Notes under the pieces: generated by a model
The model's input: the letters and a program-made list of their open reading frames with translations, nothing else
Told to the model about the DNA's origin: nothing
Database searches by the model: none
Made by a program: the position numbers and the translations under genes
In this document: positions 59,109 to 64,000 of the stretch, in pieces
How the letters are laid out: every line of letters starts with the position of its first letter
Position numbering within the stretch: position 1 is the stretch's first letter
Assembly (NCBI RefSeq): GCF_019798055.1
Contig: NZ_JAHOPH010000011.1
Coordinates: forward strand, 1-64,000
Length of the DNA: 64,000 nt
Direction of reading: 5' to 3'
From: Salsipaludibacter albus
Lineage (GTDB): Bacteria; Actinomycetota; Nitriliruptoria; Nitriliruptorales; Nitriliruptoraceae

Positions 59109-60773
59109 GTGACCGACGCCTTCACCATCAGCGACACCTACGTGGACCGGGTGCTGGATGCCAGCCCGATGACGGCCACGGGCTTCGGGATGACCGGCCG
59201 TGACCATCGCTGGGACGACTTCTCACCGGCCGGACACGACGCCTGGGTCCGGCTGTGGTCGACCACGCGCGACGAGCTCGTCGACCACCTCGACGACCCG
59301 GACCCCCACCAGTCGCACGCCGCACGCGTGCTGGTCGCCAGCCTCGACGAGCACCTGGCCGAGCATGCCGCCGGGGACCACCTCCGCGACCTCAACCACA
59401 TCCACTGCCCGTTCACGCGGATCCGTGACATCTTCGACATCATGGACCACACGACCCCGGAGGGTTGGCGGGCCATCACCACCCGGCTGGCGACGATCGG
59501 CCAGCCCCTGGCCGGCTACCGCGCCACGCTGCAGCGGGGTCGCGACGTCGAACTGGTGCCCGCACGTCGCCAGGTCGCCTCGATCATCGAGCAGGCCCGC
59601 ACCCTGGCCGGCCCGGACTCCAACTGGCACGGCTGGGTGGACCTGGCCCGTGATGCCGGCGTGGGCGACGACCAGCTGACCACCCTGGCCGCTGCCGTCG
59701 TGAGCGCGACCGGCGAGGTCGCGGCGTTCGCCGACTGGCTCGAGCACGAGCTGCTGCCGGTCGCCCCCACCGAGGACGGGGTCGGGCCCGAGCGCTACGC
59801 CCGGGCCGTGGACCGCTACATCGGTGACGACCTCGACCTCGTCGAGACCTACGAGTGGGGGTGGCAGGAGCTCGGCGACCTGTGGGACGAGATGGCCGTG
59901 GTCGCGGCGGAGATCGATCCGGATGCCGACGTCTCGACGGTGATCGAGCGGCTCGAGACCGACCCGGACAGGGCCGCCCCGACCCCGCAGGCGTTCGTGG
60001 ACTTCGTGCAGGCCAGGCTGGACGAGGCGGTCACCCAGCTGGACGGCGTGCACTTCGACCTGCCCGACAAGATGAAGACGGTCACGGTCAACCTCGCCCC
60101 TCCGGGGGGTGCGCTCGGGGCCTGGTACATCAACCCCTCCGAGGACTTCGTCCGGCCGGGGTCGGTGTGGTACTCGATCGGGGACAAGCAGGCCGTGCCG
60201 TTGTGGCAGGAGGTCTCCACCGCCTACCACGAGGGCTTCCCGGGCCACCACCTGCAGGTCGCCACGGTCATGGACCGCGCCGACCTGCTGTCGCGCGCCC
60301 ACCGGATGCTGGTCTGGTACCCGGGCTACGGCGAGGGCTGGGCGCTGTACGCCGAGCGCCTGATGGACGAGCTGGGCTACTTCGAGCGTCCGGCGTGGCG
60401 CCTGGGGATGCTGGCCAGCCATGCGTTCCGCGCCGCCCGGGTCGTCGTCGACATCGGTTGTCACCTGGACCTGGCGATCCCCGACCACGCCCGCCTGCAC
60501 GCCGGGGAGCGGTGGGACTTCGACATCGCCGTGGACTACATGCACCGCGCCGGCCTGCAGCCGCTCGACGTCGCGACCTCCGAGGTGAAGCGCTACCTCG
60601 GCTGGCCGGGCCAGGCGATCAGCTACAAGGTGGGCGAACGGGCCCTGTTGGCGATCCGGGACCGGCTCCGGGAACGCGACGGCGACGACTTCGACCTCGG
60701 TGCGTTCCACCGCGCGGTGCTGGACGGGGGCGCATTGCGCATCGACCACCTGCGCGAGCGCCTGCTGGGCTGA
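59109..60773 (+). CDS. DUF885 family metallopeptidase-like protein
   Basis: A 554-residue protein of the DUF885 family, predicted to be a zinc carboxypeptidase-like enzyme. The zinc motif STAYHEGFPGHHLQV (HExxGHH type) lies near residue 375, followed by WYPGYGEGWALYAERLMDELGYF and EVKRYLGWPGQAISYKVGERAL, all family landmarks. No signal peptide is present, so it should act in the cytoplasm. The GTG start has GGAG upstream; longer upstream frames overlap the divergent oxidoreductase gene. Confidence 0.9.
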   Translation: MTDAFTISDTYVDRVLDASPMTATGFGMTGRDHRWDDFSPAGHDAWVRLWSTTRDELVDHLDDPDPHQSHAARVLVASLDEHLAEHAAGDHLRDLNHIHCPFTRIRDIFDIMDHTTPEGWRAITTRLATIGQPLAGYRATLQRGRDVELVPARRQVASIIEQARTLAGPDSNWHGWVDLARDAGVGDDQLTTLAAAVVSATGEVAAFADWLEHELLPVAPTEDGVGPERYARAVDRYIGDDLDLVETYEWGWQELGDLWDEMAVVAAEIDPDADVSTVIERLETDPDRAAPTPQAFVDFVQARLDEAVTQLDGVHFDLPDKMKTVTVNLAPPGGALGAWYINPSEDFVRPGSVWYSIGDKQAVPLWQEVSTAYHEGFPGHHLQVATVMDRADLLSRAHRMLVWYPGYGEGWALYAERLMDELGYFERPAWRLGMLASHAFRAARVVVDIGCHLDLAIPDHARLHAGERWDFDIAVDYMHRAGLQPLDVATSEVKRYLGWPGQAISYKVGERALLAIRDRLRERDGDDFDLGAFHRAVLDGGALRIDHLRERLLG

Positions 60774-60851
60774 GGCCGGCGTCGTGCTGACAGCGCGGTC
60801 GCGTGGTGCCACGATGGCGACCACGCACCAGGCGGCCCGGGAGACGAGATC

Positions 60852-61364
60852 GTGAAGCAGCTGCTGGTAATGCGCCACGCCAAGTCCGACTGGCACAGTG
60901 GCGCCGCCACCGACCATGCGCGCCCCATCAACCAACGGGGCGTGGACGCCGCCACGGCGATGGGCCGCCTGCTGACCTCGGCCGGCCTGGTGCCCGATGC
61001 CATCCTGGCCTCGTCCGCCGTGCGTGCCCGCACGACCGCCGAGCTGGCGGCCGAGGCGGGTGGCTGGGACGTGGGCGTGGACGCGGTCGACGCCCTCTAC
61101 GACGCCTCCGTCGATCGCGTGCTGGCCCGGCTGGCGCTGGTGCCCGACGCCGTCGACCGACTGCTGGTCGTGGGTCACCAGCCGACCTGGGGCGCCCTGG
61201 TGTGGCGGCTCACCGGTGGGTCGGTGGCGATGCGGACGGCCACCGTGGCCGCCCTGGACCTGCACCTCGGCGACACCTGGGACCCGGCCGACGTCGGCGG
61301 GCCGGGGGAGTTGACGGGCGAGATCCTCGCGGTGTTCCAGCCGCGACACTTCGGCGACACCTGA
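60852..61364 (+). CDS. SixA-type histidine phosphatase
   Basis: A 170-residue member of the histidine phosphatase superfamily. The active-site MRHAKSDW (RHG-like; RHAK) opens the protein, then LASSAVRARTTAELAAEAGG (second Arg) and VVGHQPTWGALVWRL (catalytic His). In E. coli SixA acts on phosphohistidines; the substrate here is unknown. The GTG start follows GGAGACGAGA. It lies 78 bases after the DUF885 gene. Confidence 0.87.
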   Translation: MKQLLVMRHAKSDWHSGAATDHARPINQRGVDAATAMGRLLTSAGLVPDAILASSAVRARTTAELAAEAGGWDVGVDAVDALYDASVDRVLARLALVPDAVDRLLVVGHQPTWGALVWRLTGGSVAMRTATVAALDLHLGDTWDPADVGGPGELTGEILAVFQPRHFGDT

Positions 61365-61404
61365 CGCCGTGCCCGTCCGGAGCCAAGTGGCCCCGACGGT
61401 GCAC

Positions 61405-62232
61405 TCAGTTGAGGCGGGCGCGCGCGCGGACGGCGCGGGCGCGGATGTCGTCGGCGTCGCCCCGGTCGTCACCGCCGAGGTCGAGGTAGGTCTCGAACTC
61501 GTCGGCGGCCTCGCCGTAGCGCCCGACGTGGGTCAGCAGCTCGCCGCGGGCCTTGTGGTCGTCGGGGACGGTGTTGGGCAGCACCAGCTTCAGCTCGACC
61601 GTCCACAGGGCGGCGTTGACCATCCCCCGTGCGGTGTAGTCGCGGGTCAGGTTGTTGAGGATCCGCCGGACCGTCATCGCCGGCGAGGTGGGTCGCAGCT
61701 GCGAACGGGTGAACGGGACCCGCCCCGCCGTCGCGAGCCGCAGTCGCTCGGCCAGTTCGTCACCGGCCACCTCGCGGCCGTCGTCGAACGGGTCCAGGAC
61801 GGTCGGGCGCTCCGGGTCGCCGATGCCGAGGTAGAAGTGCCCGGGCTGGGCGATGCCCCAGGCAGGGATGCCGACGCGACGGGCGATCGCCGCGTACAGC
61901 ACGGCCAGCAGGATCGGCAGCCCCTGGCGGCGGTCCATGACCTCGACCAGCAGGGCGTTGTCCGGGTGGTGGTAGTCGTCCCGGCCCCCGGTGAAGCCCT
62001 GCTCGTGGGCCAGGAAGCCCCGCAGCGCCGCGGCTGCCTCGAGCTCCTCGTGGTCACCCCACCAGACCCGGAAGGCGTCCGACAGCGCATCGATGCGCAG
62101 CAGCGCGACGTCGACGTCGAGGTCGGGCATCGCCTCGACGTTGACCAGCAGGGCCGCCTCGGCGAGGTCGGCGTCGGACCGGCGCACGAGTCGTGCGAGC
62201 CGGCGTCGCGTGTCCGTGGTGTGGCTGCCCAT
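61405..62232 (-). CDS. SirB1-like transglutaminase-fold protein
   Basis: 275 residues. The core ALRGFLAHEQGFTGGRDDYHHPDNALLVEVMDRRQGLPILLAVLYAAIARRVGIPAWGIAQPGHFYLGIG is the SirB1 / transglutaminase-like core 2 domain, but Ser/Gly replaces the catalytic Cys in RQGLPI, so no peptidase activity is expected. A C-terminal tetratricopeptide-like helical region follows (LTHVGRYGEAADEFETYL). A leaderless promoter (TAGCCT, reverse, 62242-62247) ends 9 bases before the ATG. Function unknown. Confidence 0.85.
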   Translation of the reverse strand: MGSHTTDTRRRLARLVRRSDADLAEAALLVNVEAMPDLDVDVALLRIDALSDAFRVWWGDHEELEAAAALRGFLAHEQGFTGGRDDYHHPDNALLVEVMDRRQGLPILLAVLYAAIARRVGIPAWGIAQPGHFYLGIGDPERPTVLDPFDDGREVAGDELAERLRLATAGRVPFTRSQLRPTSPAMTVRRILNNLTRDYTARGMVNAALWTVELKLVLPNTVPDDHKARGELLTHVGRYGEAADEFETYLDLGGDDRGDADDIRARAVRARARLN

Positions 62233-62241
62233 GAGGACCCG

Positions 62242-62247
62242 AGGCTA
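62242..62247 (-). promoter_or_regulatory. near-leaderless -10 element TAGCCT for the SirB1-like gene
   Basis: Reverse-strand TAGCCT lies 9 bases before the ATG at 62232. Confidence 0.45.
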
Positions 62248-62296
62248 GCGTCGAGGCTCCCACGACTCGTGGAACGACGACCGAGGACCCCAGTCG

Positions 62297-63079
62297 ATGA
62301 GCGGTGGACCCGATCCGCGCGACCGCCCACTGCAGGTCACGCACCAGCCGGTCGAGGGCGGACGACTGGCGGTCCTGACGATGGACCGACCCGACGCTCG
62401 CAACGCCCTGTCGACGGCGCTGCTGGCGGCGTGGGTCGACGCGGTCGACGAGGCGGAGGGCGATCCCGACGTGGTCGGGGTGATCGCGACCGGGACCGGC
62501 GGGGTGTTCTCGGCCGGCGCCGACGTCCGCGAGTCCCTGCCCGACGGGGGCCGTCGCCGGACCGAGCTGCTCACGACCCTGTTCGAGCGGCTGACCCTCA
62601 CCCCCCTGCCGACCGTGGCCGTGCTGGTCGGTCCCGCCATCGGCGCGGGCGCCGAGCTCGCCGCAGCCTGTGACCTGCGGGTCGCCGAACCCGCCGCATG
62701 GGTGCGCTTCCCCGGGGCGATCCACGCGCGGCCGATCGGCACCGCACGGACCCTGGGGCTCGTCGGCCTGGGCACGGCCAAGGACTGGGTCCTGTCGTCG
62801 CGTGACGTCGATCGCGACGAACTGGTCGCCACGGGGTTCGTCCAGCGGGCCGTGCCGTCCGGCGAGGGGATGGACGCCGCACTCGCCTGGCTGCGCCAGG
62901 TGGTGGGCCGGGACCGCGACACGGTGTCGCTGCTCAAGCGGATGTTCAACGACTCCTCGGGGCTGCGCGACCGGGTCATGTTCGAAAACGATGCCCTGCG
63001 GGCCACCGCGGAGTCGGGCCCGCTCCCACCCGGGCTGGACGTCGACCTGCCCCGGACGGTCCGGCCCCGCCGCCGGTAG
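62297..63079 (+). CDS. enoyl-CoA hydratase/isomerase family protein
   Basis: A 260-residue crotonase-fold enzyme. GRLAVLTMDRPDARNALSTALLAAW is the N-terminal CoA-binding strand. The oxyanion-hole segments are FSAGADVRES and GPAIGAGAELAAACDLRVAEPAAWVRFPGA. The catalytic Glu usually in GGGxE/GTAR sites is not clearly conserved (PIGTARTLGLVGLG), so activity may be isomerase or unusual. A basic C-terminus follows. GAGGA lies upstream of the ATG. It could serve fatty-acid or other acyl-CoA breakdown. Confidence 0.85.
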   Translation: MSGGPDPRDRPLQVTHQPVEGGRLAVLTMDRPDARNALSTALLAAWVDAVDEAEGDPDVVGVIATGTGGVFSAGADVRESLPDGGRRRTELLTTLFERLTLTPLPTVAVLVGPAIGAGAELAAACDLRVAEPAAWVRFPGAIHARPIGTARTLGLVGLGTAKDWVLSSRDVDRDELVATGFVQRAVPSGEGMDAALAWLRQVVGRDRDTVSLLKRMFNDSSGLRDRVMFENDALRATAESGPLPPGLDVDLPRTVRPRRR

Positions 63080-63164
63080 CGCCTGACCTTCGGGCGCGAC
63101 GTGAACCGGGTCGAACGGCGGCACAACAGGGGCAAACGTCACGTGTGAGGCCCCGGGGAACCCC

Positions 63165-63170
63165 TAGGAT
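63165..63170 (+). promoter_or_regulatory. -10 element TAGGAT for glpX
   Basis: TAGGAT predicts transcription from about 63177, leaving a short leader with GGAG 6 bases before the GTG at 63205. It ends only 4 bases before an in-frame ATG at 63175, too close for translation from that codon. Confidence 0.45.
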
Positions 63171-63204
63171 CGACATGTCCGCCCGCTCGACAACGGAGTC
63201 GCCA

Positions 63205-64000
63205 GTGCCGGATCCCTCGCGTCCAGATCGCAACCTCGCGCTCGAGCTCATCCGGGTCACGGAGGCGGCCGCACTGGCCTCGGCGCGCTGGCAGGGACGG
63301 GGCGAGAAGGAGTCCGGCGACCAGGCCGCGGTCGACGCGATGCGCAAGATGCTGTCCAGCGTCGACATGGACGGCACGGTCATCATCGGCGAGGGCGAGA
63401 AGGACGAGGCGCCCATGCTGTTCAACGGCGAGCGCGTGGGCACCGGCGAGGCCCCCGAGGTCGACATCGCCGTCGACCCGGTCGACGGCACGCGGCTGCT
63501 GGCCGAGGGCCGTCCCGGTGCCATCGCCGTGCTCGCGGCCGCGCCGCGGGGGACGATGTTCGACCCGGGCCCGGCCGTCTACATGCACAAGCTGGTCGTC
63601 AACGCCGAGGCGGCGGACGTCGTCGAGCTCGACATGCCGATCCCCGACCTGCTCCAGGCCGTCGCGAAGGCCAGTGGCAAGCGGGTCGGGGACCTGACCG
63701 TCATGATGCTCGACCGCGACCGCCACGCCGAATTCAAGCAGCAGGTCCGGGCCGCCGGGGCGCGGCTGAACCTGATCATGGACGGCGACGTCGCCGGTGG
63801 GATCTCCGCGGCGTGGGCCTCCCGGCCGTCGGTCGACATCCTCTACGGGATCGGCGGCACCCCGGAGGGGGTCACGACCGCGTGCGGTGTCCGGGCGCTC
63901 GGCGGACGCATCCTCGGTCGCGTGTGGGCCCGCAACGACGATCAACGACGGGCCCTGCTCGATGCCGGCTACGACCTCGACCAGGTCCTGGACACCGACG
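63205..64000 (+). CDS. glpX: class II fructose-1,6-bisphosphatase, 5' part (cut by the window end)
   Basis: Dephosphorylates fructose 1,6-bisphosphate in gluconeogenesis. The first 265 residues are visible: NLALELIRVTEAAALASARWQGRGEKESGDQAAVDAMRKML, IIGEGEKDEAPMLFNGE (metal ligands in GEGEKDE), DIAVDPVDGTRLLAEGRPGAIAVLA (DPxDGT motif) and MDGDVAGGISAAW. A typical GlpX is about 340 residues, so roughly 75 lie beyond the edge. The GTG start follows GGAG. An ATG at 63175 is possible but lies too close to the -10 element. Confidence 0.93.
   Translation, partial: MPDPSRPDRNLALELIRVTEAAALASARWQGRGEKESGDQAAVDAMRKMLSSVDMDGTVIIGEGEKDEAPMLFNGERVGTGEAPEVDIAVDPVDGTRLLAEGRPGAIAVLAAAPRGTMFDPGPAVYMHKLVVNAEAADVVELDMPIPDLLQAVAKASGKRVGDLTVMMLDRDRHAEFKQQVRAAGARLNLIMDGDVAGGISAAWASRPSVDILYGIGGTPEGVTTACGVRALGGRILGRVWARNDDQRRALLDAGYDLDQVLDTD

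Overview
The window is a 64 kb stretch of a very GC-rich, GC3-biased chromosome with tightly packed genes on both strands. The family content points to an actinobacterium: a Cys-less GuaB3-type IMP dehydrogenase relative beside a DUF5319-like zinc protein and guaA, a greA / short-chain cis-prenyl synthase / PIN-PhoH neighbourhood like that of mycobacteria, DUF6027 and DUF4235 proteins, a TipAL-type MerR regulator, MeaA-type ethylmalonyl-CoA mutase, and a 6C-like small RNA. A deep-branching lineage (for example Nitriliruptoria or Acidimicrobiia) is my guess; the sequence alone does not settle it. No rRNA, tRNA, CRISPR array, phage or transposase was seen, and it reads as ordinary chromosome with a few repeat-rich intergenic islands.

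Layout. 1-8.5 kb: a surface polysaccharide region (UDP-glucose/GDP-mannose dehydrogenase, Wzm/Wzt-type ABC exporter, MurG-like and family 2 glycosyltransferases, polyprenyl-phosphate sugar phosphotransferase). 8.6-12.2 kb: guanine nucleotide genes. 12.2-18.7 kb: a beta-glucosidase, PcrA/UvrD helicase and membrane proteins. 18.8-25.8 kb: central carbon metabolism (B12-binding protein, sucCD, fumC, threonine ammonia-lyase) interrupted by the 6C-like RNA on the minus strand at about 21.6-21.8 kb. 26.7-30.4 kb: a glycosyltransferase followed by heptose genes (hddA-, gmhB-, gmhA-like), suggesting GDP-heptose-based glycosylation. 30.4-32.0 kb: a DUF559/AbiEi-type putative nuclease gene flanked on both sides by 62-bp-period palindromic repeat arrays; this is the most unusual part of the window. 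32.0-40.8 kb: ethylmalonyl-CoA mutase, NYN protein, peroxiredoxin, cobyric acid synthase, arginine deiminase plus ABC ATPase, thiolase. 41.0-50.7 kb: greA, a two-component system, cis-prenyl transferase, PhoH, prolyl-tRNA synthetase. 50.9-64 kb: beta-propeller lipoprotein, PadR/HAAS pair, TipAL-like regulator with its operator, vanadium haloperoxidase, HxlR regulator, oxidoreductase, DUF885 peptidase-like protein, SixA phosphatase, SirB1-like protein, enoyl-CoA hydratase, and the 5' part of glpX.

Regulatory style. Many genes are preceded by a TAnnnT -10 element. In about eight cases it lies 6-9 bases before the start codon, as expected for leaderless transcripts, and twice the TAG of the -10 box is also the stop codon of the upstream gene. 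Many operons are joined by GTGA or ATGA overlaps, which imply translational coupling. The carbon genes fit together: ethylmalonyl-CoA mutase, thiolase and B12 synthesis feed acyl-CoA carbon towards succinyl-CoA, which sucCD and fumC process.
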